Part shown: one piece after another, positions 43,378 through 52,880 of the stretch
How positions within the stretch are numbered: position 1 is the stretch's first letter
How the letters are laid out: each line of letters starts with the position of its first letter
DNA from: SZUA-36 sp963753105
GTDB lineage: Bacteria; Pseudomonadota; Gammaproteobacteria; Xanthomonadales; SZUA-36
Direction of reading: 5' to 3'
NCBI GenBank assembly: GCA_963753105.1
Contig: CAVWBD010000003.1
Location: forward strand, 1 to 64,000
Length of the DNA stretch: 64,000 nucleotides
Program-made: the position numbers and the translations under genes
Notes under the pieces: generated by a model
Told to the model about the DNA's origin: nothing
Databases searched by the model: none
Seen by the model: the letters and a program-made list of their open reading frames with translations, nothing else

Positions 43378-44703
43378 ATGGGCGAACGTAGAACCATCAC
43401 AGAGGGCTATGCAGCCCATGTCGCAGAAATCCAGGGACGCTGGGAAGTGGCGCTGGAAGCAGAGGGTTATGATGCAGCATTGATCCATGCCGGCAGCACG
43501 CTGGCCAGTTTCCTGGATGATTATGAATACCCGTTCCGTTGCAACCCGCATTTGCTGTGGTGGGCGCCTCTGCTGCGTCACCACGACAGCGCTTTGCTGG
43601 TACGTCCGGGTCAGAAGCCAAAGCTGTTCTATTACCAGCCGGATGATTACTGGTATTTACCGCCTTCGGATCCCGATTCATGGTGGGCAGATCAGTTTGA
43701 TGTCGTGATGGCCAATGATCCTGATGCCTGGGTGCAGGCCGGTATCAATGAACGGACGGCTTATATCGGCGATGCGCCCTGCCTGGCGGAGCGCGTGGGC
43801 GCTGCCCAACTGAACCCGCAACGCCTGGTCAACCGTATACACCTAGAGCGTACCCGCAAGACGCCTTACGAGATCGCCTGTATTGCCGAGGCCGCACGGT
43901 TGGGCGCCATCGCACACACGGCGGCGGCGCAGGGCTTTCGTGAAGGATTGAGCGAATACGAGATCCACCAGCGTTATTGCATGTCGATCGGCCTGGTCGA
44001 TGCGGAGCTTCCGTTTGGCAATATCGTCGCATTGAATGAACACAGCTCGGTCCTGCATTACCAGGCGCGCGATCAAAAGGTGCCGGCCGAGGTCCGTTCA
44101 TTCCTGCTCGATGCCGGTGCGACGGCCCACGGCTACGCTTCGGATATTACGCGTAGCTACGCGGCGCAGGATGGTGATTTCGCGGACATGATCAAGGTCA
44201 TGGACGCGATGCAAAAACTACTTTGCACGGCGGTGGTTGCAGGTCTGGATTACCGTGAACTGCACTTGCATACCCATCTGCAGATCGCCGGGATTTTGAA
44301 GGACTTCGACATTATCCGGCCATCGGCCGAGGACGCCGTTGCCAGCGGCCTTAGCGCAGTGTTCTACCCGCACGGCCTTGGCCATTTCCTCGGTCTGCAG
44401 ACCCACGATGTGGCCGGCCTGATCGCCGATGCGGACGGTACGATGATCCCGCGTCCGGAAGGGCATCCCTTCCTGCGCCTGACCCGTAAGCTGGAGGCCG
44501 GCAACGTGCTGACCATCGAGCCGGGTTTATATTTCATCGAACCCCTGTTACGCAAATGGCGTGAGACCGGTGACGCAAGCGCCATCAACTGGGACCGTGT
44601 TGAAGCCCTGGCGCCTTATGGCGGCATCCGTATCGAGGACGATATCGTGGTCACGGATGGTGAGCCGCTGAACCTGACACGGGAGGCGTTTGCCGCGCTG
44701 TAA
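43378..44703 (+). CDS. pepQ: Xaa-Pro dipeptidase PepQ
   Basis: A 441-residue creatinase-fold metallopeptidase that splits X-Pro dipeptides. Metal ligands appear in FLLDAGATAHGYASDITRSY (two Asp), HGLGHFLGLQTHD (His), LTIEPGLYFI (Glu) and GGIRIEDDIVVTD (Glu). The long N-terminal domain with YPFRCNPHLLWWAPL is typical of PepQ rather than PepP. I choose the ATG at 43378, preceded by AGAGG; an upstream codon at 43354 adds eight residues. It stands alone. Confidence 0.92.
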   Translation: MGERRTITEGYAAHVAEIQGRWEVALEAEGYDAALIHAGSTLASFLDDYEYPFRCNPHLLWWAPLLRHHDSALLVRPGQKPKLFYYQPDDYWYLPPSDPDSWWADQFDVVMANDPDAWVQAGINERTAYIGDAPCLAERVGAAQLNPQRLVNRIHLERTRKTPYEIACIAEAARLGAIAHTAAAQGFREGLSEYEIHQRYCMSIGLVDAELPFGNIVALNEHSSVLHYQARDQKVPAEVRSFLLDAGATAHGYASDITRSYAAQDGDFADMIKVMDAMQKLLCTAVVAGLDYRELHLHTHLQIAGILKDFDIIRPSAEDAVASGLSAVFYPHGLGHFLGLQTHDVAGLIADADGTMIPRPEGHPFLRLTRKLEAGNVLTIEPGLYFIEPLLRKWRETGDASAINWDRVEALAPYGGIRIEDDIVVTDGEPLNLTREAFAAL

Positions 44704-44789
44704 CCATGGAAATTGACACCCGGATTGGGTAATTACTCCTGATGATGGCAGCAGCTACTGGCCGAGATTTGAACTATGGATGGACCTAG

Positions 44790-44965
44790 GCGGCGACACA
44801 GGTATATCCACCTGAGACACGCCGTGGATACATCTGACCTCCAGGGATGGAGGAAATGCAGGGAATTGTCGGGAACAATTCCTGCCCTGTAGGCTCATCC
44901 ACAACATCCCTGTTGTGTAAGGTCTCAGGTTGGAGTACCTGTATCCCCGCTGGTAGCAATTGTTC
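44790..44965. repeat. Family C hairpin cluster (copy C3)
   Basis: Order as in C2: ACACAGGTATATCCACC, ACACGCCGTGGATACATC, the stem CCTCC around AGGGAT (about 44829-44844), GGAATTGT around CGGGA (about 44864-44884), CACAACATCCCTGTTGTG (about 44891-44908) and TGGAGTACCTGTATCC. Two of the hairpins have no counterpart stem in C2, yet the loops are alike. Confidence 0.8.
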
Positions 44966-44984
44966 TCATGGCCTGCGGCTGGCT

Positions 44985-45331
44985 CCTTCATTATGCCCGG
45001 TGGATTGTCGGTGTGGGCGACATTAAGCACCGCACCGAACCCTGAGAGTCGGTAGGGGAGAAATGTGCGGGATTCACATTTCAGGCCGACCAGGACAGGA
45101 TGTCCTGTGAGGCCGGCCCTGTTGAGACGGCTCGAAGGAGAGGGTAGCTCGCAGAGCTGCGGGGTGAGGAGTCCATGCCGGTGAGGTGCCGGGCGATGGA
45201 TTGAAGCTAGGGTCGCATCGCACATACCTGTGCTCCTTGCGATCTACACTCCATCCATGGAGATAAACGACTCTCAGGATTCGGTGCTCAGAGGTTGCCA
45301 ACACCGGCAAACCACCGGGCTGTTATGAAGG
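44985..45331. repeat. Family B element (copy B3)
   Basis: The longest copy: ends CCTTCATTATGCCCGGTGG and, inverted, CCTTCATAACAGCCCGGTGG, giving about 30 bases of imperfect terminal inverted repeat. Internal landmarks match B2 (AAATGTGCGGGATTCAC, AGGACAGGATGTCCT, GGCTCGAAGGAGAGGGTAGC) followed by an extra 110 bases with the hairpin CTCCATCCATGGAG. The 44704-45393 gap holds only C3 and B3. Confidence 0.85.
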
Positions 45332-45393
45332 AAGGGTAATTGCGATTGTACTTAGGCCTGCAGCTAAGGTTATGCCATGCTGGTCTCGGGACT

Positions 45394-46029
45394 CTAGACT
45401 TCGACCAAACCAAGCCCGCTAAGCTGGCTGACTGGGAGTTCGCTGACCGGGCCGTGGTTCCAGATGGTGGCCTGGCTCTCCAGCAAACGCTGTTTCTCGG
45501 GGCTGGCCAGGGCCTTGACGGATTCCCTGACGTCGGCATCGGTGATGGCTTTCGCGGTAATTCCGTCCAGTTCGGTGGAGTAGGGTTCACCGATGATTTT
45601 GCGCATGATCCTGTTGGCGGCCGTCAGGTCGTCGGGGAACAGGTACTTTCCGGACTGCATGCGGTACAGGTCGGACACGGCCTGCAGCGATGACAGGGAG
45701 CAGTAGGCGTCGTCCAGCAGGCCGATGATGCCCAGGGTATCCGGTATGACGTCATCATCCTCGATCCAGTAGGACTCGACCATTTTCAGGATGCTGACCA
45801 CCTCTTCTTCGAGGCCCACGTTCCTGGCGGAAGTCCAGGCGACGGTCAGCAGGTAGGGAACCTGTTCGATGTAGTTGCACACGAAGCTGGCGCCACGGGC
45901 CAGTTCGAGTCCGTCCGGTTGCGCGCCCTGGCGCTCGGCGACCGCGGTCAGCAACTCGCGCAAATCCGCTACCGATGCCGGGTCGGCAAACTGCTCACTG
46001 ATAATTTTCTGAATTTGGACCGTTTCCAT
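45394..46029 (-). CDS. DUF1232 (YkvA-like) protein
   Basis: A 211-residue protein. The DUF1232 signature is DDDVIPDTLGIIGLLDDAYCSL (about residues 95-116), a weakly hydrophobic helix pair found in YkvA-like proteins and some nicotinate- or metal-related neighbours. The rest is helical and not recognised; EQVPYLLTVAWTSA may be a second amphipathic helix. Function unknown, no adjacent partner. Family B repeats lie beyond its stop. Confidence 0.65.
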   Translation of the reverse strand: METVQIQKIISEQFADPASVADLRELLTAVAERQGAQPDGLELARGASFVCNYIEQVPYLLTVAWTSARNVGLEEEVVSILKMVESYWIEDDDVIPDTLGIIGLLDDAYCSLSSLQAVSDLYRMQSGKYLFPDDLTAANRIMRKIIGEPYSTELDGITAKAITDADVRESVKALASPEKQRLLESQATIWNHGPVSELPVSQLSGLGLVEV

Positions 46030-46195
46030 ACAGATAAATCAATAACTTAGGTATTGTAGCCGGATTTTTGCAGCACGATACGGCGGCTAGTTTAACAACT
46101 CACGGCCCTTGACGGCAGTGCCGCGTTAATGGCCGGGGTAATCAACAGGTGAAATTTCGGGCCATGTCCGTTAAGGTGGCCGCTTTCCAGATCCG

Positions 46196-46811
46196 TTGGA
46201 ATCCATAGTGTTACTACTTTCCATTATCGTGCTGTTCATCGGCCCGCTACTCTACCAGTGGCTGCGGCGGGGCGGTTTTATCGCCAAGGCGTTTGATTCC
46301 CTGATCATCGCCGTGCTGGTTGTCCTGATGGTATTCCTGCTGATCCCGGAGTCCTGGGCTGAACTCGGAATCTGGTCTGTCGTGATGATGCTCAGCGGCT
46401 ACCTGCTGCCGGGTGTGCTCGAGCACCTGGTCAAGAAGGCCGCGCACACTTTTCACCTGGTGAGCCTTATGCTTGCCCTGGTGGGCCTCGCGCTGCACGC
46501 CATGCTGGATGGCGCTGCGCTGACGGCCATGAATGGCGCCACGCACAGCAACCTGCCGCTGGCCATCGTATTGCACCGCTTCGGTGTGGGTATGATGTTG
46601 TGGATGATGATTCAGCCCGCTTACGGGAAACGCTTGGCTTTCGCCGTGCTTGGCTTTGTTGCAATGGTGACGGTGGCTGGCTACCTGTTATCGGGATTCT
46701 TCCTGGGTCTGGAGGGTGACCAGGTGCATGGCCATGATCCAGGCGGTGATCATCGGCATGATCGTGCACAGCCTGATACACCGTGGCCACGCCGTACACC
46801 ATCAACATTGA
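46196..46811 (+). CDS. ZIP-like integral membrane protein (frameshifted near 46725)
   Basis: About 205 residues with six or seven hydrophobic helices. ALHAMLDGAALT and VLHRFGVGMMLW resemble the paired histidine motifs of helices 4 and 5 in ZIP metal transporters. Dropping one C near 46725 gives a natural last helix MAMIQAVIIGMIVHSLIH and a His-rich tail RGHAVHHQH, ending at TGA 46809-46811, just before the porin terminator. The start is TTG 46196 or GTG 46208; no ATG is suitable. Divalent-metal transport is a guess. Confidence 0.65.
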
Positions 46812-46825
46812 CCTGCAATCCGGGT

Positions 46826-46852
46826 AAAAAAAACGGGCCCCGCAGGGCCCGT
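46826..46852 (-). terminator. Rho-independent terminator after the porin gene
   Basis: On the minus strand ACGGGCCC and GGGCCCGT form an eight-base stem around TGCG, followed by eight T's. It begins 12 bases after the porin stop. Confidence 0.9.
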
Positions 46853-46863
46853 AAATCCAACAG

Positions 46864-48291
46864 CTACTGATCAGTGAGTGACCCTAGTACAGCGTACTTG
46901 GCCGAGAACTGGACACGTGTCATGTCACCGTCAGCACCGCTTTCGATTTCACGATCGGCCAACAGGAGTTCCAAGCCAAAGTCGAGTTTGGGTTGCGGGC
47001 TGTAGATCATGTTCACATGAAGGCTGGACGCATTCTTTGTAACACCCATACCGGTCAGGTCGGTATCGTTGTCCACCGTCAGGTAGCCAAGGGTCAGGTT
47101 GCTGCGCCACTTGTCATTCCACAGGTGGCGGTAGGAGCCAAAGACACCGGTTGAATCGATGGCATGCAAATTACCGTGCATATCAAGCACCGCACCGTTG
47201 GCAGTGTTCAAACCCATGTAGCGGCCCATGCCACTGCCGGTGCTGACCATCCAGCGGAAGTCGTCCTTGTTGCCAAATACAAATTTACCGGACAGGCTGA
47301 TGCCCCAACCGTTTGTGTCGTCATCAATGGCCACGCTTTTGGTTGCGTCTTCAATGTCAGGATCAGAGTATGTGTAGGTACCGTCATAACTCAATTGCCG
47401 GACCATACCTGCGGCGGTGAAAGATCCCCAATCGCCTTTCATGTTATAGCGCAACACGAGATCGGGCATCTGGGTGTCATCCGTCACAACACGGCCGGGT
47501 CCGCCTTTCCACTCCGAATAGGGCGTGACGGTCGTTTCCGGATTCTCTACCGCGAACTGCCACGGGCCATTGGTGTACCGGATCATCGGCTGGCGTCCGA
47601 AGATGGTTGATTCCGCCGGGCCAACAAAGTCGAGGTTCTCAGGCAAAGCGCCAACATTGAAGAAGGTCATCCAGGTCTGACCAACCAGCCATTTGTTATA
47701 GGTCACAAATGCATGCCGGATACGCGGGGCGAATGAATTGGAAACCCGTTCATCACCCTGGCCGGACAACATGAAGTCCATTTCGAGGAACGTTCCAATC
47801 TTGGCGCCGTTATCCAGGTTATGGGTGGATTTGAAGTTGATCCGTGATTCCTTGGCATGGAAATCAAGGTAGCTTTCGCCCGGACCATCACCCACAGGGA
47901 TTGTGCCGGGAATATAGAAATCCCTGCCGGCACCGGAGGAGGAACCACTGTCATAGTCGCTGTAGATAACATCGGTCTTGATGAATCCACCAAATGCATA
48001 ACTGTGTTTATGGACTTTCTCGGCCGTGGCTTGTTCGTGTTCATCCAGCATGGCCACAACCTTGGCTTCGGCTGCTGCTTCTGCCTTCGCCTCAACGTCT
48101 GCTGAGGCAACAACAGGCGGTGCTGACTGGGTTTGCATCAACTGGTGAACCAGTTTTTCAAGTTCTGCAATCCGCGCTTCGAGCGCAGCAACGTCGTCCC
48201 CGTCCGCAAAGATACTTCCAGACCAGCTACAGCCTAAAACAGTCGCTATAGACAGGCTTAGAAGGAGTTTCCTTGGTGTTTTTCGGGCCAT
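46864..48291 (-). CDS. DcaP-like trimeric outer-membrane porin
   Basis: A 475-residue exported protein. The signal peptide (LLLSLSIATVLGCSWSGSIFA) is followed by a short coiled coil (VAALEARIAELEKLVHQLMQ, about residues 33-52), which trimerises DcaP-type porins. The barrel starts at YAFGGFIKTDVIYSDYDSG and alternates beta strands to VQFSAKYAVLG. DFHAKESRINFKS, VGQTWMTFFN and GRQPMIRYTNG match the family. DcaP porins admit dicarboxylates and similar small acids. Its position beside acetate-sensing genes suggests carboxylate uptake. Confidence 0.85.
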   Translation of the reverse strand: MARKTPRKLLLSLSIATVLGCSWSGSIFADGDDVAALEARIAELEKLVHQLMQTQSAPPVVASADVEAKAEAAAEAKVVAMLDEHEQATAEKVHKHSYAFGGFIKTDVIYSDYDSGSSSGAGRDFYIPGTIPVGDGPGESYLDFHAKESRINFKSTHNLDNGAKIGTFLEMDFMLSGQGDERVSNSFAPRIRHAFVTYNKWLVGQTWMTFFNVGALPENLDFVGPAESTIFGRQPMIRYTNGPWQFAVENPETTVTPYSEWKGGPGRVVTDDTQMPDLVLRYNMKGDWGSFTAAGMVRQLSYDGTYTYSDPDIEDATKSVAIDDDTNGWGISLSGKFVFGNKDDFRWMVSTGSGMGRYMGLNTANGAVLDMHGNLHAIDSTGVFGSYRHLWNDKWRSNLTLGYLTVDNDTDLTGMGVTKNASSLHVNMIYSPQPKLDFGLELLLADREIESGADGDMTRVQFSAKYAVLGSLTDQ

Positions 48292-48354
48292 GTTAGTCTC
48301 TCCTTTAATAAAATGTACGCATGCGAATCATGCGTAAGTTCAGAGCGTCGGTGT

Positions 48355-48443
48355 ATTAGTCTTTGGTCTAATGATCAACACAGGTCGTGTTTCAAGCGCT
48401 CCATGATAACTGCCCGGGACCGCAATTTCGACCATGGTCTAAT
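48355..48443. promoter_or_regulatory. Repeated inverted motifs upstream of the porin gene
   Basis: ATTAGTCTTTGGTCTAAT (48355-48372) has ATTAG/CTAAT arms, and GACCATGGTCTAAT (48430-48443) repeats the TGGTCTAAT half. Both lie 60-155 bases before the porin start, within the porin-crbR gap. They may be activator sites for the porin; the regulator is unknown. Confidence 0.4.
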
Positions 48444-48590
48444 GGGTGCTGGTGGTACCCGGGTGAGAGAATCAAAACCCGTCCATGACCAGCTTAAACA
48501 ACATGGAACAGACTGCCCGCTACGTGGCTGTATCAGAAGCAGCCCTAGTCGGGTATTCTGATGACTTCCGGGGGGAAGAATAGACCGCTG

Positions 48591-49265
48591 ATGACAAATC
48601 GACTGATCGCATTACAGGCTGAAACGGTGATTGTTGCCGATGATCATCCGTTGTTCCGGACCGCCATCAAGGAAGCCCTGCAGGCCAGCCAGGGCGAAAC
48701 CACGTTCCTGGAAGCCAGTTCATTCGAGACTTTGCAAAAACTGGTAGAAGAAAACCAGGAGGTCGACCTGGTATTGCTGGATTTACATATGCCCGGTGTA
48801 AGTGGTTTTGCTGGCCTGGTTTACCTGTGCAAACGTTATCCCAGCATTCCGGTCGTGATTATTTCAGCTAACGAAGACCCGCTTGTAATCCAACGGGCCC
48901 TGGAGCACGGTGCAGCGGGCTTTATCCCCAAGTCCTCGAGTATCCAGGTCATCACAAGTGCGATCAACGACATCCTGATGGGGGAAATCTGGGCTCCGGA
49001 ATCGATACAGGCCAATCTCCCGGGAAATAATGTTTCGGAGCTGGTCATGGCCGAGCGCATGGCCCAGCTTACGCCACAGCAATTCAAGGTGCTGATGATG
49101 GTGACCCAGGGGTTACTAAATAAGCAGATTGCCTATGAAATGGGTATTTCAGAAGCCACTGTCAAAGCACATGTCACCGCGATCATGAACAAACTCGGGG
49201 TCAGCAACCGCACGCAGGCCGTACTGGCAGCCAGCAAACTGGATGTGTCACTGCCCGGAGCATAA
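48591..49265 (+). CDS. crbR: LuxR-family response regulator, CrbR/ErdR type
   Basis: A 224-residue regulator. The receiver domain shows VIVADDHPLFRTAI and the phosphoacceptor Asp in DLVLLDLHMPGVSG. The output domain has the LuxR helix-turn-helix TPQQFKVLMMVTQGLLNKQI and SEATVKAHVTAIMNKLGV. CrbR (ErdR) activates acs and related genes in Vibrio and Pseudomonas on signals from CrbS. It converges with the crbS-like gene 58 bases away. I choose the ATG at 48591; 48561 is also in frame. Confidence 0.85.
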   Translation: MTNRLIALQAETVIVADDHPLFRTAIKEALQASQGETTFLEASSFETLQKLVEENQEVDLVLLDLHMPGVSGFAGLVYLCKRYPSIPVVIISANEDPLVIQRALEHGAAGFIPKSSSIQVITSAINDILMGEIWAPESIQANLPGNNVSELVMAERMAQLTPQQFKVLMMVTQGLLNKQIAYEMGISEATVKAHVTAIMNKLGVSNRTQAVLAASKLDVSLPGA

Positions 49266-49323
49266 TCACCCGGACAGACTTCGGGCGTGGTCACCTGCCG
49301 ATGTGGCATGGGCTGATGTCGTA

Positions 49324-52300
49324 CTAGTGTGTTTTCAGCATATTGGTCATCAAGGCACGCAAAGCTGCAGGCCTGATGGGTTTGCGTAACAGTCCATAAC
49401 CCCTGGCTTTAACCGCTTCTTCCAGTTCACCGGAACGGTCAGCCGTGATGACGATGGCTGGCAAGCGGGTTCCAAGGATGCTATCGATGTGTTGCATTAC
49501 ATGCAGTCCATCGCTTTGGTCGGACAGGTGATAGTCAACCAGTACAAAATCCGGTGTTCCGTGCATCAGCACCTGCTGTGCGGCCTGGGCCTGGTTCTCT
49601 GCCAGCATGACACTTTGGCAGCCCCAGCGGTCCAGCAACAGGTTCATGGCTTCGAGGATGTCGGGTTCGTTGTCCACGCATAACACGACCAGGTCTTTGA
49701 ACCCGGATCCATCAACATGCACGACGGCGGGTGCCGGGGTTTTCTGCAGGTCTGCCTGGTGGGCCAGCGGCACGATCACTGAAAAACAACTACCGTGTCC
49801 GGTTTTTGAGCTGACATCAATTTCATGATCCAGCATCCTTGCGATCCGGTCACAAATAGCGAGGCCGAGCCCCAGGCCTTTTTCATCCAGGCGCCGGGCA
49901 TAGTCCAGGCGGTGAAATTCCTGGAAAATGGCTTTAACCTCGCTGTCGTCGATACCAACACCGGTGTCCCAGACGCTGATTCGCAGCTGGTCACCCCTTA
50001 AACGGCAGCCAAGCAGGACACCACCGGTTTCAGTGTAATGGATGGCGTTGGCAAGAAAGTTCTGCAAAATCCGGTACAGCAGGTTGCGGTCGCTGTAGAC
50101 CCAGTGGTCGGTAGCGTGCACACGCAGCTTGAGGTTCCGGTTATCGGCCAGGGCCCGGAACCTTCTGCGCAACTGCTCGAAAAGCTCAGGTACATGTATG
50201 GCTTCGCGTTCCGGCTCATACATGCCGGAATCCAGCTTGGATATATCGAGCAATGCGCTCAGTAACTGCTCTGAAGCCCGCAGGCTGCGGTCGATTCGTT
50301 TTACCAACCGGGCCTGCTCATCGTCAGATCCCTCCTGCTGCTGGCGCAGGATTGAAACAAACAGGCTGGCTGCATTCATCGGTTGCAGCAGATCGTGACT
50401 GGCGGCGGCCAGGAAGCGGGTTTTGCTCAGGTTGGCTTCCTCGGCAGCCTGTCGTGCTTCCTCGAGATTCCGGTTGGCCTCACTGAGTTCCGAAGTGCGC
50501 AGCTGCACGCGTTGTTCCAGCGTTTGCTTGGCCAGTTCAAGTCTGCGTTCGATGTTCTTGAAGTGCGTGATATCGGTAAATGTCGTGACATAGCCTCCGC
50601 CCGGCATCGGGTTGCCGCGTATCTCGAGTACCTTGTCACCCATCCAGGGCCGCTCAAAGCGGTACGGTTGTCCGTTACGCAAGTGCTCGAGACGTTTGTC
50701 GATCTCGCTTTGTTCCTCTGCGATCAATCCCCGGCGCGCGTTCAGGTAAATCAGGTCCTCGACCGGTTTACCGATGTGCAGTTCGCCCTCCGGGAAATTC
50801 ATGATCTCCACGAACCGCCGGTTCCAGCCCACCAGGCGCAGGTTTTCGTCGACCACGCTCACGCCCTGGGAGATGTTATCCAAGGTGGATTCCAGCAGCT
50901 CACGGTTGAACTGGACAGCCTGCGAGGTTCGGTCAAGCAACTCCATGACCGCTTTCGGGCCAAGGCCCTGGTGATGCAAGGCGGTACTCAGAACTGTTCT
51001 TGCCGAGGCAGAGCCAATGGAGCCGGCCAGCAGACGTTCACCAAACTGGATTGTCTTTGGTGTGGCAAGCGCACCACGCCGCAGCGTGGTCAGACCGAGG
51101 TGCGTGGTCAGAGCCTTGCGCGTCTCCTCAACGCCCAGGAAGCGTCCGATAATTTCTTCCAACTCTTCCAGTGTAATCAGCCCACTGTGATCTACCGCGG
51201 TCTCACCGGTGGCAGAGCTCGATTCCTTGTCAGGCACCAGCAGGGATACCAGGACGACGGCCGAGGTGTTCAGCAACAGCGAATACATCGCGCCCTGGTT
51301 GAAACTCACCGAAGGTATGGCTGCGATCAAGCCTTCCAGCCAGCCAATTGCGGAAAACGAGGGCAGGAGCAACCATATGAACCAGGCCGAGACACCCAGT
51401 GAAAGCCCCCAAATGGCCCCCATCCGGCTCGCCTTCTGCCAGTAGATGCCAATCAGCATTGCTGGCGCAAATTGGGCCGCCGCCGAAAATGACAGGAAGC
51501 CAATCGAGGCAAGTGGAACACCGGATTCAATGGCGCGGTAGTAGGCAAAAGCAGCCAGTGCGAGCAACAGGATAGAAACCCGGCGTACGCGCAACAATGT
51601 CTGCGACAGGTCATGTTTGCCCCGGTTCTGGGTCAAGCCGCTACGCAAAATCAACGGCATGACGATGTCATTGCTGACCATGATCGCCAGCGCAACCGTG
51701 GATACGATGACCATGCCGGTGGCCGCAGAAAAACCGCCCAGGAAAGCCAGCACGGTCAACACGGGGCGGTCGAAAGCCAAGGGCAGTGCTAACACGTAGG
51801 TGTCCGGGTTGACACCCTGCCCGGAGAACTGTGTCAGTCCCGCCAGCGCGATCGGCACCACCAGTGCCGCGAAAATTAACAGGTAGAAAGGGAAGATCCA
51901 GCGTGCAAAACGCAAATCAGTGGTATCCCGGAATTCGACGATTGCCACGTGGAACTGCCTTGGCAGGCACAGGATCGCCACCATTGCCAGGACCACCTGG
52001 ATTCCGAATCCTTCCGGTAGTTTCCAGGGTGTAAAAAGCTGTTGGTATTGGCTCTGCTCACGCATGGTCTGCGCGACACTGTCCAGGCCGCTGAAGACAC
52101 CGAAAATCGCGAACAGGCCGATGGCGACAAAAGCCAGTAACTTGATCACGGATTCAAAGGCGATGGCCCACATCAAGCCACGGTGATGTTCGGAGGCATC
52201 CATGTTGCGGGTGCCGAACATCATCGCGAATCCGGCCAGCGCCAGCGCCAGGTACAAGGGCAACATTTCGGGCAATTCCGAGCTCGTTCCGGTAGCTTTG

Positions 52301-52740
52301 CCGATCACGTCGATGCCGGTTGTAATGCCCTTGAGTTGCAAGGCGATATAGGGCACCAACCCAACGATGGCTGCGCAGGTGACCAGTACCGCGATCGTGT
52401 GGCTGCGGCCGTAACGGAAGGCGATGAAATCGGCGATGGATGTAATGCGTTGATCCCTGCTGGTAATGGCAATACGCCGCAACATGTCAAAGCCAAACAA
52501 CATCACCAGTACCGGTCCAAGGTAGATGGACAGGAATCCCCAGCCGCTAGTGGCGGCACTGCCTACTGCCCCATAGAACGTCCACGAAGTGCAATAAACC
52601 GCCAGCGATAACGAGTAAATGACAGCCTTGAATTTACCCCGGTCCTGCCCGATCCGCTGCTTGTCACCGAGCCACGCGATGGCGAACAGCAGCCCCATGT
52701 AAGCAAGTACGATGAGGGTCAACGTCCAGGGGTTAAGCAT
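49324..52740 (-). CDS. crbS: CrbS-like hybrid histidine kinase with sodium/solute symporter domain
   Basis: A 1138-residue sensor. Residues 1-500 form an SSSF-type transporter (TSWTFYGAVGSAATSGWGFL, ITSIADFIAFRYGRS, GGFSAATGMVIVST). A PAS domain (LDNISQGVSVVDENLRLVGW) follows, then a dimerisation box FLAAASHDLLQPMNAASLFV with the phospho-His, an ATPase domain (NAIHYTETGGVLLGC, DTGVGIDDSE) and a C-terminal receiver (FVLVDYHLSDQSDG). In Vibrio and Pseudomonas the CrbS/CrbR (MxtR/ErdR) pair switches acetate uptake and activation. Here it lies beside a symporter and an acyl-CoA synthetase, fitting that role. Confidence 0.9.
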   Translation of the reverse strand: MLNPWTLTLIVLAYMGLLFAIAWLGDKQRIGQDRGKFKAVIYSLSLAVYCTSWTFYGAVGSAATSGWGFLSIYLGPVLVMLFGFDMLRRIAITSRDQRITSIADFIAFRYGRSHTIAVLVTCAAIVGLVPYIALQLKGITTGIDVIGKATGTSSELPEMLPLYLALALAGFAMMFGTRNMDASEHHRGLMWAIAFESVIKLLAFVAIGLFAIFGVFSGLDSVAQTMREQSQYQQLFTPWKLPEGFGIQVVLAMVAILCLPRQFHVAIVEFRDTTDLRFARWIFPFYLLIFAALVVPIALAGLTQFSGQGVNPDTYVLALPLAFDRPVLTVLAFLGGFSAATGMVIVSTVALAIMVSNDIVMPLILRSGLTQNRGKHDLSQTLLRVRRVSILLLALAAFAYYRAIESGVPLASIGFLSFSAAAQFAPAMLIGIYWQKASRMGAIWGLSLGVSAWFIWLLLPSFSAIGWLEGLIAAIPSVSFNQGAMYSLLLNTSAVVLVSLLVPDKESSSATGETAVDHSGLITLEELEEIIGRFLGVEETRKALTTHLGLTTLRRGALATPKTIQFGERLLAGSIGSASARTVLSTALHHQGLGPKAVMELLDRTSQAVQFNRELLESTLDNISQGVSVVDENLRLVGWNRRFVEIMNFPEGELHIGKPVEDLIYLNARRGLIAEEQSEIDKRLEHLRNGQPYRFERPWMGDKVLEIRGNPMPGGGYVTTFTDITHFKNIERRLELAKQTLEQRVQLRTSELSEANRNLEEARQAAEEANLSKTRFLAAASHDLLQPMNAASLFVSILRQQQEGSDDEQARLVKRIDRSLRASEQLLSALLDISKLDSGMYEPEREAIHVPELFEQLRRRFRALADNRNLKLRVHATDHWVYSDRNLLYRILQNFLANAIHYTETGGVLLGCRLRGDQLRISVWDTGVGIDDSEVKAIFQEFHRLDYARRLDEKGLGLGLAICDRIARMLDHEIDVSSKTGHGSCFSVIVPLAHQADLQKTPAPAVVHVDGSGFKDLVVLCVDNEPDILEAMNLLLDRWGCQSVMLAENQAQAAQQVLMHGTPDFVLVDYHLSDQSDGLHVMQHIDSILGTRLPAIVITADRSGELEEAVKARGYGLLRKPIRPAALRALMTNMLKTH

Positions 52741-52797
52741 ATGTGGCGTGGTTTCTTATTTGTTTATTCAACGAACGATCAACAGTTTGGGTGCTCT

Positions 52798-52815
52798 CTA
52801 CGACTAAAGTAGGGG
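52798..52815. promoter_or_regulatory. Candidate CrbR-type site upstream of the symporter operon
   Basis: CTACGACTAAAGTAGGGG lies 66-83 bases before the DUF4212 start. Its reverse complement CCCCTACTTTAGTCGTAG aligns with CCCCTCACTAAAGTCGAA at 57564-57581, before the synthetase gene. Shared shape: CCCCT, then ACT-WW-AGT, then CG. Two sites only; binding is inferred. Confidence 0.45.
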
Positions 52816-52880
52816 CGTTATGCTTGCGATCTCAACGTACCATAGCGATCGGGAATTTACCATCAAGGAGAGGCTACCCC

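Noticed and set aside
50383..51402. 339-codon plus-strand frame
   Set aside because: Antisense to the unbroken crbS-like gene, with no recognisable domain.
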